Origin: Viola odorata
Lineage: Eukaryota; Streptophyta; Magnoliopsida; Malpighiales; Violaceae
Direction: 5' to 3'
Length of the DNA: 64,000 bases
Assembly: GCA_963691705.1 (NCBI GenBank)
Contig: OY829541.1
Span: 51,852,377 to 51,916,376, forward strand
Part shown: one piece after another, positions 33,899 through 46,641 of the stretch
Layout: each line of letters starts with the position of its first letter
How positions within the stretch are numbered: position 1 is the first letter of the stretch
Program-made: the position numbers and the translations under genes
Notes under the pieces: generated by a model
Told to the model about the DNA's origin: nothing
What the model saw: the letters and a program-made list of their open reading frames with translations, nothing else
The model's database searches: none

Positions 33899-34999
33899 CT
33901 AGTTAATCAGGACATCATTAACTTCTCTTTGAATTTCATCATCCGAGACTTCCCATACCTTAATCTCTCCATCAAGACTACCACTGAAAATTAAGAAGGA
34001 CCCATTAGCCTCACCTCTTGTAGTTGCAACAAGTGACTTTACTGGACTCTCATGCCCCTCCAACACTACAATACAACTAGACCTACCAATCTTCCCATGT
34101 ATCTGCCAAATCCTGACCATCCGATCAGATGACCCACTGATTAGTTTGTTGTGAGCTACATAGCCCAAGCATAGTATAGCTCCTCTGTGACCCCACAATG
34201 CCTCTACCATGACCATCTGATTTGCATGATTTTTCTTCCTTTCCCACACCAAAATTGAACTGTCACAACTGCCTGAGAACAACATTGACCCATTCCCATT
34301 CAATGCTAGAGCATTCACTGCAGATTTGTGTTTCTTCAAAGTGGTGACCAAACTGTGCTTTCTTCTCTCTTCACTAACTCTCTCCCAAACCCTAATTAGC
34401 CCATCAGCTGAGCCTGTATAAACAACTCCATCATCAGACACAATCACTGTGTTGACAGCATCATCATGTGCTACAACTGATTCCAAACACTTGTTGTTTT
34501 TTATGCTCCATGTCTTGAAACTTTTATCCCAAGAAACAGAATACATCAACCCTCCATTCACAGCTAACCCAGAAACCGTATCCCAGTGTTCAATCCAAAG
34601 TTTCTTCTTGTGACGCCTAACGTCTACGTAATTGCTTGGTAGCATGAAATGGAAAAGACGGTCTTTAACTGTGGGGAGTGTAGAAACTAGGTGGTGTTCT
34701 TTAGAGGGTGTGATTTGCCAGGCTCTGATTTTACAATCTTGGTGTGATGTGAAGATTCTTGTGTTGTTGAATGCAATGGATTTGACTGACCCGGAAGAAA
34801 TGTGACTTTTAGTACCAAATGTGTCAATCAAAATGTAGTTGGATAAATCAAAGACATTGATTTCATTGACAGTGGCTGCATACAAGAGGCTGTTATGGAG
34901 TGCCAGGCAGCTAATATGTGGTGTTTGGGTTTTGAGTGTAGTGATACAGCTATGTTTTAGAGATTGCAGGAGATGATGATTTTGCATTTGAGACCCCAT
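33899..34999 (-). CDS. JGB: WD40 repeat protein, JINGUBANG type
   Basis: Intronless, 366 residues with seven WD40 blades. Clear blade ends are DCKIRAWQI, DKSFKTWSI, DGLIRVWER, DSSILVWER, DRMVRIWQI and DGEIKVWEV. The feature HFMLPSNYVDVRRHKKKLWI with the following EHWDTVSGLA is characteristic of JINGUBANG-like proteins. In Arabidopsis JGB restrains pollen germination through a transcription-factor complex linked to jasmonate synthesis. Close paralogues have other or unknown roles, so function here is by homology only. The start is the first Met of MGSQMQNHH. A second Met four codons on is also possible because the TATA box is very close. Confidence 0.87.
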   Translation of the reverse strand: MGSQMQNHHLLQSLKHSCITTLKTQTPHISCLALHNSLLYAATVNEINVFDLSNYILIDTFGTKSHISSGSVKSIAFNNTRIFTSHQDCKIRAWQITPSKEHHLVSTLPTVKDRLFHFMLPSNYVDVRRHKKKLWIEHWDTVSGLAVNGGLMYSVSWDKSFKTWSIKNNKCLESVVAHDDAVNTVIVSDDGVVYTGSADGLIRVWERVSEERRKHSLVTTLKKHKSAVNALALNGNGSMLFSGSCDSSILVWERKKNHANQMVMVEALWGHRGAILCLGYVAHNKLISGSSDRMVRIWQIHGKIGRSSCIVVLEGHESPVKSLVATTRGEANGSFLIFSGSLDGEIKVWEVSDDEIQREVNDVLIN

Positions 35000-35030
35000 T
35001 TCTCTTCATCTTTTGGTGTTTTGGCAGGGA

Positions 35031-35041
35031 ATTTTTATAGG
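35031..35041 (-). promoter_or_regulatory. TATA box of the JINGUBANG-like gene
   Basis: The minus strand reads CTATAAAAATT. Its first T is about 40 bases from the ATG at 34999, so a start site 30 bases downstream would leave a leader of only about 10 bases. Confidence 0.55.
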
Positions 35042-38000
35042 TGATTTAAGGGTTAGAGATACATGAACTAGTTAGTGCCATAATTAATTATTTTGTAGTT
35101 TAGTTAACACATGCTAAGCATTAACAAAGCAAAACTGCTTTTGTGTGTTGGAGATTTGTAGGATCTAGGAACTAGTGCACCATAGAATTTATATATTAAG
35201 CAGGTGAATAGGTTGGTTTCTCGCATCAATTTAGTGGAGTTTGTCAAGATTGGCATTTGATTTGCAATGGCCTGAGTTTCTTGTCTCACTCAACACTTGG
35301 TGACACATGTATGATTTTGTTAATATTTAGTGACCGCTTTTGCTATAACAATTGCAAAAAGTACCATTGAATTACTAGCTCATCAATTCCCTGCATTTCT
35401 CTTCGTCAATGAAATTCTTTCATTCGTTAAAAAAGGAATAATTGCGAAATATTTTAGTTTTTGTTGAATGGCATTAATTTGAGTGAGTTTTAAGTCAAAT
35501 GTTCATGTATGATTGTGTAAAAAAAATACTTAGTTAATATGATCTCTAAATAATTAAATATTCTTCTTTGATTAAGCATTGACACGTCAAGTTAGAGGAG
35601 GAATGATTGTGTTAGGGTGAATAAACTAAGTTAATGATTGCATGTTTAATTAATGAAAATAGTTGGGTGTTTTTGGGCTCCATAAATTAGTCTTAGTGAA
35701 TAAACTAAAGTTAATGATTACTTGATTAATTAAATAGTTAGGCTAGGTACTTAAAGAATACCCTAAACTGAATTTATGTGTCTTGTCAAGAAAAAAAAGG
35801 GGAAACAAATGAATTCCATGTGCTCTGTTGATCTGTTTGGCACTATGTTTATTGACTACTATTTCCTGATTAAAATAACTGACCCGACCCGATTTGTACA
35901 AACCTCGTAAGGTGTGTGCGAGTGTGCGCAGGCAAAGGGGCAACAACACTCAAATGATAATAGTTTCTTAAAGGAAAGGTATTTGGAAGAAAAAAACAGT
36001 AATTATCAGTAAGAATAACGATTATAGTTTTGTTTTAGTCTTAGTTTCGGGAATTAGATCACTACTAATGAGTTGACAGTTTCTGACCCAACACGTAAAA
36101 AAAACTCCTTTGTTCTTAATGACAATTAATTAACCATATACTCTTAAATGTGGTAATGAATTGGATCCGAAATTCTTAGGAAAAGAAAAATAAAGATTGA
36201 CCCGCCATGACTCCCTCCAGAACATTTTGGTCAATCCTGTTCATGGCAATCACCATTGCCCCCTCCATCATGATCCAACTCTTTGCTACGCTACCCACCC
36301 TTACGAGTCTTGTTTAAGACACGTCTTCTACCCACAACCCGAACTACACGATACCGGGACATTTTTTGCAGCAATATGGGCAAGGCCATCTTTCGGACCG
36401 TTGAAATTACCCGCAAACTGCCACAAGAGTATGTGGAAGCCCTGATGGAAAGGTGGAGAATATGTTCGTCGAACGTTCCGTCGTTTTGACTTTGAGATCC
36501 TTTGGGCACGGCAACCTTGCAAATTTGGAGAATTTGCTCCCAACCCCTACCCCTAAGCCCTAGGTTACTCGTTCATTTTAGAGTTTGTATTTTCTCTACT
36601 GAAATTATAAAAAATCATCCGAATTTTATTTTCAAAATATGCATAAAAAAAATACTGACTAGTGTATGTTTTGTTTTTAAAAAAAATCGTCGTTCACATT
36701 TGACACGATACCATTACCACGCCTTCTTTGTGGGCCTAAAAGCCCAGAATCTTTGCTCCGTTGTAAAATGTTGGGCCGGCTAACTGAATCGGCCCAAGTC
36801 AATGTCACACCCAACACTTTTCCATGTTCAGTCCAATGGCCTAATCACATGCTCCTTTCGCATGTGTGTGGAAGAAAAGGGAAAACGCCAAATTCATTTC
36901 AGTGGATATGATGGAGAAATGCTGATGAGCTAAATAGAACGTACAACTATACTAATGTAAGTATTAGTCTAATTAATGATAATAATATTCATTAATTGTA
37001 ATCAAGCATACTCAGGCACCTTAATTAATTTGCTGGCAAAACTCAGTAGCCTTAGTGACCTTCTTTGATGATGCTTGCCAACTATCATACCCACGAAGCC
37101 AGCTCCTCTCCCTCCCCCTAATTTTCTGTCAATTTATTACTCCATACTATAATTAATTTTTTATGGCTGTTTAGATTATATATAAAAAAAATGTCATTAA
37201 ATGTGTATATAACTCGTTAATTGTTTGTTGGCTCGCGTGTGAGTTCAATTTTCGTACGCCCATAAAAAAATTATGTTAAGTGAGTGACATCATGTTAACT
37301 TATAAATTAGTTTTTTACAAACAATATAAAATAAACGACATAAGAAGCAGCGGACTGGGACTAATCGAGAGCGTAAGATTATGAATTAATTAAGTATATG
37401 ATTAAGAGGGTAGGTAGGGGCAAGCTGTTGGTATATCATTTGGACAAAAGGGAACATGTGAACTATGTTTTAAAATCGAGGGTATTGTCTAGGACATGAC
37501 CTACATACATACTAACATTACTCCCAATATTCTTGAAGCAGCGGACTGGGACTGATCGAGAGCGTCTTTGAATTTTGAAATAGTGAGGACCGAGGAGTAG
37601 CTACGTGTGGTCTCCCCCTCCAGTCCCATTCCCTTGGACGTTACGTTTTAAGCCATAATCCCTCAAAACTGCCCTTTTTCAGGGTCCTTCCCAAGGGATT
37701 GGCCTCTCATGTTTACATTCAGGATATCAAAAAACTATTTCTTTTCTAAAATTTTGATTTTAGTAACCATCCATCTACTATCCATTTAGTCCTCAAACTA
37801 TTCTTGTTCCGTGCTATTCAATTTGGTCATTATGTTAATTCTTCGGATTTCTTCTGTTAAATTTACATGAGATTTTATATATAACTTTCTAATGAGTTAC
37901 GGTTTAAAAGGAAAGGATTAAAATTATCTAAAGCAATATTTAGGGTTCAATTCTAACTAAATACATGGGAAGAACTAAAATTAGGGTTCCAAAATCTTCT

Positions 38001-39368
38001 AATTTGAAACAAATAAATAAATTTAAGGTTTCACAAACAACCTAATTTTATATTTGTCCAACCTCTCATCCACTTGCTTTAAATTTGTGTATTTATTTTT
38101 GAATATGACAGAAGTATAAGATAAATAGTTTAAAAATAAATAAATCATCCACAGTGCGTAAATGATAGGGGTTGTGCTAAAATATTGTGACGGAGAACTT
38201 TACGGTTCGAAACCGACATTCAATATAGTGAACGAAAAATAATTATATAAAAAAAATACAACATTTGTTTCACAAAATAGATGGAGGACCACTTATCATA
38301 TCCATAAGTAACTTGTAGATGTATTTGATGATCACCTAATCAAGTACTACAATCATGACCGTAGTCTACCGTGGGATCAGATATGAATCACACCATTAAT
38401 GCAGTTCATCCACAGTTACACAAACATTTAACACAAGTGACGGTGCTTCAATCAACGGCTGTGATGAGCGTGGGGATTATGCAAGTGTTGCACCGGATAG
38501 CTGGTGGCATGGCAAGCAAAACGCTGACGGTAACTGAATTTTCTGTTTTCAGAAGAAAAAGAAAAAGAAAAAGAAGAAAAAAGTTTTTGTTACTATCGGG
38601 ATGGGAGCAGCAATAGTGAGCCAGACACGAGCAGAATGGGACAACCTGGCTATCCCGTGCAAGTAACAGACATTTGCAGCCCCACGTCCCTTCATTTTCT
38701 CATTATTGCAACAATCCCTCTCTTTTCTCCTTTAACCTTGCCGGGCAAACTTGCTGACGTGGTAATACGGGGTCACTCGGGTCAAAAAAGAAATTGTTTT
38801 TATTCGTTGTCCACTGCGAAATTTTTTAGGATCAAAATTCGACCTCTTTACTATGCGTACCACAAAATTAAACGTCATATAAAAAATTCTGGAGTAATAT
38901 TTAAGCCTTTTTTCTTTTTCTTTTTTTTTATAAGCTCTCTTACCATAATAATAGACGGTAATGATAGGAGTGTGAATGCAAAAAGAGATGACCGCAATAT
39001 TACCAAGAATAGTTTGGTGGGTAATTCATACAAATTCCAAGAAACAAAAGGAAACCTTAGCGATATAAGGCAAACAGCAGCAGTGAAACTGTCAAAGTGA
39101 AAGAGGACAGTGAGTCAGGTCTCATGGACATATGCATAAAACATGCTGTAATCATATCATTCCTCCTCTTCACAGCCAAAGCAAAAAGAAGAAAGTTCCA
39201 CCCACGGGCCACGCCACACACGCACTTGCCTTAAAAACAACAAAACATAAACTTCAATTTCAAGCGCACACCCAAACTCCCCTTCTTCCTTCCCCTGCCA
39301 TAAAAAAGAACCCAAAAACAACAGGACGGAAAGGAAAAAAGAAGCTGCTTCTTCTTCAAAAACTGAAA
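35042..39368. other. Long intergenic region
   Basis: About 4.3 kb without a supported gene. It contains a 31-bp direct repeat (about 37344 and 37535). A small unassigned frame sits near 36207-36490, where two short hydrophobic or basic reading frames overlap. The GC-richer block at 39120-39368 is probably the leader of the hydrolase gene. Confidence 0.5.
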
Positions 39369-42286
39369 ATGGGTGGGGTGACATCATCCATGGCTGCAAA
39401 ATTTGCATTTTTCCCACCCAATCCTCCATCCTACAAGCTAATGTCAGACGATGTCACTGGTTTGCTGCTCCTGGACCACTTCCCTCACAGGGAGAATGTT
39501 GATGTTTTGAGGCTGCCTACCAGGCGTGGGACAGAGATTGTTGCTGTGTATGTTCGATATCCTATGGCTACCTCTACTTTGCTGTACTCTCATGGGAATG
39601 CTGCTGATATTGGGCAGATGTATGAGCTATTCATCGAATTAAGCATCCATTTGCGCGTCAATCTCATGGGGTAAGTAAGCTGTTCCTATCTTATTTTATT
39701 TTTTGTTGATTTTAGTGAATACCCTTTTGTTAAATCTTAGATTTCTTCTACTGGCAAGTGTTGTTGTGGTGTTTTCGATTCTGTGCATGTGTGCAATGAA
39801 TGATACCCAGATGGGAATTTAGCTTTGCTTTATGTTGAAGTAAAGAAAAAGAGGTGATTTTAATCAAGTTCTGTTTCTCTTTATGGTTAAAGTGACCAGT
39901 AGGGCCTGTTTGAGATTTGAATTGTAAGCGTGTGCTTGCTTGATTTAGTTGTTATTGCTGATAAATTAACTTCTTTTTTTCTTCCCCCAAGAAGTCCTTT
40001 CCTGTGGATCCCGTCTTCTTTTTCCACCATGTTTGTGTCTGGTGTTCTTCTTATGTTTTTGGGATCAGTGTTCCTACGTTTCGATTTTTGCAATTAACTT
40101 GTTTTTGTGGTGATCTATTACTCTGGTATCTATTTAAGCCGCTTTTGTTTCTGTTGATTTCGATTCATACAGGTATGACTACTCTGGGTATGGGCAGTCA
40201 TCAGGAAAGGTAAGCTGTGTGAATCTTAGTCAAATCTGATGTGTAGCTGAATTATGCTCAAATCTTAGGCCAACTAATTAATCATTGAGCTCAAATCCAT
40301 GTTCCTTTCTGAATTCTGCAGCCCAGCGAGCACAATACTTATGCAGATATTGAAGCTGCTTATAGATGTCTTGAAGAGAACTATGGTGCCAGGCAAGAAA
40401 ATATCATCCTTTATGGTCAGTCCGTTGGTAGCGGACCTACTTTAGATCTCGCTGCTCGCTTACCAAAGCTAAGAGCTGCCGTTCTGCACAGTCCTATTCT
40501 ATCAGGCTTAAGAGTCATGTATCCTGTGAAGCGCACATACTGGTTTGACATCTATAAGGTTAATACTATTGCTTGATCTACCCCATTGTCTTTCATATTA
40601 CAATAGGAAGAAAAAAAGAAACAGTTGATGCATGGACATGCCTCTGAATGTGTTTTTTGTCTTCGATATTGTGCAGAACATTGATAAAATTCCATTCGTG
40701 AAGTGTCCTGTACTGGTAATCCATGTAAGTATTCTCAATGCTTAACCATTTAGCTATTCGATTAGCTACTGTGAATATGATTTACCTCTATTGATATGTT
40801 TCTGCAAGTTTTTACCAAGCAACTAATTTGATGTGATATTTGGCAATTTTAGAAGCAAATGGAAACGAAGTTGCTTGGGACCAATTTTGGTATTGTATAA
40901 CATCAATATTTTAGAATATAATTCGTAACAATTAGGTGTATATTCTTAGAATGGTAAAATTTGGTACAAAGGTTTTCTGCGAACAAGAATATCCACAGAA
41001 CTGAGAGGCACAGAAAGGACGTACGAAATACAAAATGCATTAAGCAAAGCTAGAGGTCTGCAACACAAAAAAGAGAGCACAAAAGTTAGTCAATATTTAA
41101 GCACCATCTTTGTTATTCTAGTACCCTGTTGGCTTTGCATTCCTTGTCATTTTCATTCTCATGAGCCATACTGGGCGAGGAAACACTGCCCTCACTTCTT
41201 GTTATTGACACACATTCAGGGCCATGTTCTTCAATCCCGATTAGCTGAACTTCCTTGTCTAGCAGTCCATGCAAGTCTTCATAGACCCAACTGCCAGATT
41301 TGATTCTAACTGTCAGATACCAAGTGTATGGCCCAACATCGAATCAAGTAAACAGAACTCTTAGATTTGTCATTAGGTGCTATACCCACAGATTCTAGCC
41401 CAATGCTTTGGTGCAGCTGGCCACATAACCTCTTACAGGATTTAGCCAGCCCATGAATTCCTTGTTGACCAATTGGCCTTATCTGGAATTGACAGATGTG
41501 ATGACAAGTTGATGATCAATGCTATTAGACGGATCAAGGTTGATGACCTTTTGATTTTGGCTGTTCAAAGTTACCCATTTGTGTAAGAGAACTAGATTAT
41601 ATCTGACTCAGCCAACAAAGACAAGATCTTGCATTGGATGCACATGAACATTATTGCACATCCAAATAAAGGAGAATTAGATGTCAACAATTTTGTTCTA
41701 TACCCTTTCTTGCTCTGGCGTGGATCTTTATGTTTGGAGGCTACTTGGAATCTTTGTGCCAGGCATTGACATTTCTGGTCTGCCTTCTTTCTTACAGGGG
41801 ACTGCTGATGAAGTAGTTGATTTTTCCCACGGCAAGCAGCTTTGGGAACTTTGCCGAGAGAAATATGAACCTCTATGGCTCAAAGGAGGAAACCACTGTA
41901 ATTTGGAGCTATATCCGGAGTATCTCGGGCATCTCAAGAAGTTTATACGTACAGTTGAGAGATCACCATCACGAAGGAGTTCTAGGATAAGTACGGATGG
42001 GATTGACCAGTCCAGACGGAGCACGGATTGTTTTGAGGCTCCAAGGAAGAGCATGGATAGGAGGGAAAAACCAAGACGAAGCATCGACAAGCATGAAAAA
42101 CTGAAATTTCACGAATACAAGTTTACCCATGTTGAGAAGGTAGAAAACTTTAAACTCCCCTTTGACCAAATGGAGAGGTCGCGCAGGAGCGTAGAGTACC
42201 ATGAGAAATCTAGAAGAAGCATCGATGTACAGATAGAAAGGGCGCGGAAGAGCATCGACTGGGTAGATAGAATCCGAGCAACATGA
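39369..42286 (+). CDS. Alpha/beta hydrolase, ABHD17-type depalmitoylase, with plant-specific RRS repeat tail
   Basis: Exons 39369-39670, 40173-40209, 40322-40558, 40677-40724 and 41798-42286 give 370 residues in phase. Animal ABHD17 enzymes remove palmitate from membrane proteins, and the plant role is inferred. The N-terminus [17 protein letters not shown] has Gly2 in a plausible N-myristoylation context. The fold motifs are [29 protein letters not shown], the nucleophile elbow GQSVGSG (Ser about 146), GTADEVVD (Asp about 212) and GGNHCNLE (His about 241). The Asp-to-His spacing of 29 fits the family. After the fold comes a basic tail (about 255-370) with repeated RRSID, RKSMD and RRSVE units. 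Intron 4 is about 1.07 kb. A decayed copy of part of exon 5 lies at 53186-53290. Confidence 0.9.
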
Positions 42287-42773
42287 CAGATGTATGAGAA
42301 TCTTTTGTAAAATTTGTTCCTAGCGGGAGGGGTAGAGGTATAAGAAAAAGGAAGAGAAATCATTGGTGGTGGGTTGTAACTTCATGTTTTTTTTATATAT
42401 TTTATAGATATTGTGTACCATTCAGTGCCTTCCTGATTGCAGTTGCATACGAATTGGTGCTGGAATTGTAGATTTGGTGTGCTAACCAACCTCTTTAATT
42501 TGCTTTTTTTTCCTTCGACACATCATAGCTTTATTTATTTATTTATTTTTTTTTATTTTTTTTGAAAATAAATGATTCCATTACTTATAAATAATCAAGC
42601 TGTCCAGGACATAAACCATCCCATAATTCCGACAGATCAATAACAAAAACTCTTCTAGCGAGAGCATGGGCTTTTACATTTGCAGTTCTTCTAACATGCA
42701 CAAAAGTCCTGGAAATAAATTGCAGAGCAAGAAGAGAGATATCAGCAGCGATCACCCCCAAAGTGGAGAGAAA

Positions 42774-45700
42774 TTAAGCCGGCGAATGAATAGCTCGAAC
42801 TAGTTGAAGACAATCAGTTTGGATCTGTACGTGAGTAAAGCACCGACCTATGGCGATTTGGAGGGCTCTTCGTACAACTAATCCTTCACCCACAGCAACG
42901 TCCAAACGAAAGGATGTGCACTCATGACCAGAGAAGATGCATTGACCACTACTCTCGCGAGCAAGAAACCCAAGGCTAGTTCGAGAAGGACCAATAGCCA
43001 CATCAGTGTTAATACAGATGATCCCAGGACCCGGGTGACACCAGTCAGACAATGGGGCTTGAGCGTCAGGGCAAGGCTCATTCCCAACTCTATCATTGAC
43101 TTCTCTGTATTCCCCCAATAATCGGGCGCCGCGAAAAATGACCTCCTAAGGGGATGAAGACACCGATTTGAACACCAGATCATTTCTAGAATTCCAAATA
43201 GCCCAAAGAGTAACGATCACCTCTTCTAGAAACGTAGATGATGCCGAATTCCTAAGCGTACCAAGCCAATTGATAACCAGGTCATTCAGAGAGAATTGAC
43301 AGTCCAAGGGGAGGTGTCTAGAAAGCCAAAGATTGAGAGTGACCGGGCAGTGCAGGAAAATATGATCAATAGACTCAGTCGAAACATGACAGAGCGGGAA
43401 CGAGTCATCTTCGGTAATGCCTCTTCTAAAGAGGTTCTCTTTCGTCGGGAGCCCATTGTGGACCTTATGTCAGACAAAATTCTTGCATTTGGGAGGAATT
43501 TGTAAATTCCATAGAGATGGCCACCAAAAACCCATTATTAGGGGGCTCCGCAAGAAGGGAATGGTAGCAACTTTTAACTGAGAAATTCTCCGAGTCAGAG
43601 TAGCGCCACACGATCCTATCAGGAGGGCGAAAGAGACTAACTGGCATAGCCAAAATAGCATCACACTCAGTGGGTCTGAAAATCTGTCGCACCAACTGAA
43701 CATTCCACCTATCAACATCCGGCTCCATAAGACAGTTGACCATTGCGTTTGATTGGAAGTGGGAGACTGGGGACTGAACGAGACCATAAGGGACGGATGG
43801 GATCCAAGGGTCGCCCCAAATGCGAATACGTTCACCATTCCCCACCTGCCAGATGCACCCTTTAGAAAGGGCGTCACGACCAGCCAAGAAACGCCTCCAA
43901 ACATAGCTAGGTCGGGGGCCCAACTGAGCCTCATCAAAGTTTCCGGATGGAAAATATCTAGCCTTCAACACCCTCGCCAGGAGAGAGTTAGGATGTTGAA
44001 TGATACGCCAACCTTGCTTGGCCAATAGCGAGAGATTGAATTCCCTAAGCTTGCGGAAACCTAAACCGCCCACCGATTTGGCTTTACAGATCTTATTCCA
44101 CGAAATCCAGTTGACCTTACTATGCTCAACGTCTCCCCCCCACTAATACTGTCTCATAGCCCTCTCCATCTCATCACATACACCCCGAGGAATCTCAAAA
44201 CAGCTCATCAGATAGGATGGAATAGCTTGGGCAACAGACTTGATGAGCACCTCCTTCCCTGCTTGGGACAAGGTTTTCTCCTTCCACCCATTTAGGGGTT
44301 TGCAAAGGCGATCACGAACAGAATTGAATAGCACTTTCTTTGACCGACCGAAACCTACCGGAAGGCCTAGATACTTCGAGTGATGGCTCACTGCCCGAAC
44401 ACCGAGTTCGCGCTGAACCGCCAACTTACTGCCAGCACTAGCATTTCTGCTAAACACCACTTCCGATTTTTTCAAGTTGATTTTTTGTCCCGATGCTTCC
44501 TCATACTTGGCTAAAATACCAGAAATGGTAACAGCCTCCCTAGGGGTAGCTCTAGCAAATATCAAACTATCATCTGCATAGAACAGATGACTGATCGAAG
44601 GACAACCCCGACAAAGTGAAATCCTATGGATCATATGGCGTTGGTTTGCTTCGCGTAACATAGCCGAGAGCCCTTACGTGCACAGGATGAACAAGTAAGG
44701 AGAGAGGGGGTCTCCCTGCCTAAGACCCATTCTCGGGGGAAAAGTGGGACCCGGGACGCCCTCCACCAGGACCGAATATGAAACGGTGGAAACACGTCTC
44801 ATAACCAAATCCACCCGGCTATCCTGGAAACCCAATTTGCGGAGAATACGATCCAGAAAATTCCATTCAACTCGATCATACGCTTTACTCATATCGAGCT
44901 TCAGACTCATAAGGCCTCGACCCGATCTCTTAGTCTGCATCACATGAAAAACCTCTTGTGCTACACACGCATTGTCAGTGATCAGTCTATTCAGAACAAA
45001 AGTACTTTGGTTTTCAGAAATAATGTCAGATAGGAAGAGTTTCAACCTATTAGCAATGACCTTAGTGACAAGCTTGAAAATGACATTACACAAACTAATG
45101 GGTCTAAAATGAGAACATTCTACGGGATTAGAGACTTTAGGAATCAAAGTGTTAAAAGTATGATTCAGCGAAGACGGATCAGCAGAATGGTTAAGGATAT
45201 TAAGAACAACAGAGCTAACAGAAACACCTACCATGGACCAGAATTTTTGATAAAAAAGAGGGGGCATACCGTCAGGGCCAGGAGCTATTTTTGGTTTCAT
45301 CTGATGAAGGGCAGATTGAACCTCCTCTAAAGTATACGGGGCTGATAGATGAGCATTCATAGAAGGCGAGACAATGGGGTGAATAGGACGGAGTGCGTCA
45401 GTCACATCTACAGGACCAGTTGAAGTAAATAGCTTCTTGAAGTATTATGTGAAGATGGTCTCAACTGCTCCGCAATCCTCATGCCAAACTCCAAGCTCAT
45501 CATTGATGCCGAGGATGCGGTTCTTCTTTCTGCGCTGACTTTCATATGAAAGAAACTAGTGTTCTTATCACCAGCTTCCAACCAAAGAGACCGTGACCTT
45601 TGCTGCCACATAATCTCCTCCCTATGGATAAGCTCTTCTAACTCTTTTAATACCCTGAGTATGTCATTCTGAGTCCGGTCTGTCACAGATTGTTGCTGAA

Positions 45701-46641
45701 GATAACCAAGCTCATCCCTCTTCTCTCTAATCCTCCTAGGTATGGATCCAAAGGAGACACAACTCCATTTGGTTAGAGAAGACCCACACCGGTGAAGCTT
45801 ATCTGTAATAGAAGAGTTTCCGAATTGTAACTCTAAAGAATTCCACGTCTCCTCTACCAATCTCTCACAATCCTCTTCCCTCAACCAAGCTGCTTCAAAT
45901 CGAAATAACTTTCTCTTACGTCGTTCCGACTTCCGCAAACTAAATGAGTAGTGGACAATGATCCGAGCCAAAATGAGGAAGGTGGTAAATAATGTTATCT
46001 GGAAGCAGATCAATCCATTCTTGAGTTCTGACGCCCCTATCAATCCTTTCCAAAATAAGCCCATCACCTCTTTGATTATTACACCAAGTGAAAGGAGCAT
46101 CCTTGAACCCCAAATCTTGTAGACCACAATCATCCAACACACTGCGAAATTCTGCCATAACAGAATTATTCTTTGCGCGACCCCCATGTTTTTCATGAGA
46201 CCAGAGGATCTCGTTGAAGTCACCCACACAGAACCAAGGTAAGTGGCAATTAGCTTTGAGGGAACGAAGTAAGTCCTAAGTTTTATGCTTATCACCTCCA
46301 GAAGGCCACCCATAAATCCCAGAAAAACACCAATAAACATAAGGATAACTTATTTCATTAATTCTGACATCAATACAATGAGGACTTAAACTAAGAATAG
46401 AAACATTAAGAGAATCATGCCACATAAGAGTCAGACCGCCCCTCCTGTTGGGACCCACACAACCCACTCCTAAAATGTTACTAAAACCCCAAACTTTATT
46501 CAAAGACCTAATCTCTGACACTGTCTTCTTGGTCTCACACAAAAAAACCAGAGAGGGAGCTTCAAGCTTTAAGAGCTTAGATAAAATTTCAACTGTTGAC
46601 CGGTTCCCAAGCCCCCAACAGTTCCAAGCCAAAGCAATCAT
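42774..46641 (-). pseudogene. LINE ORF2: endonuclease, reverse transcriptase, zf-RVT and RNase H
   Basis: The frame starts MIALAWNCWGLGNRSTVEIL, the usual start of the plant L1 endonuclease. GDFNEILW (about 46227) and GSDHCPL (about 45950) are endonuclease motifs. RT motifs are APGPDGMPPLFYQKFW, FRPISLCNV, LDMSKAYDRVEW, LRQGDPLSPYLF and FYADDSLIF (about 44580). A zinc-binding region follows (GGLGFRKLREFNLSLLAKQG). The C-terminal ICINTDVA region with later conserved acidic positions looks like RNase H. A TAG follows HKT at about 46277, the frame shifts near 45940 and 45405, and stops lie at about 44670 and 44145. At least five lesions separate the domains. Confidence 0.85.
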
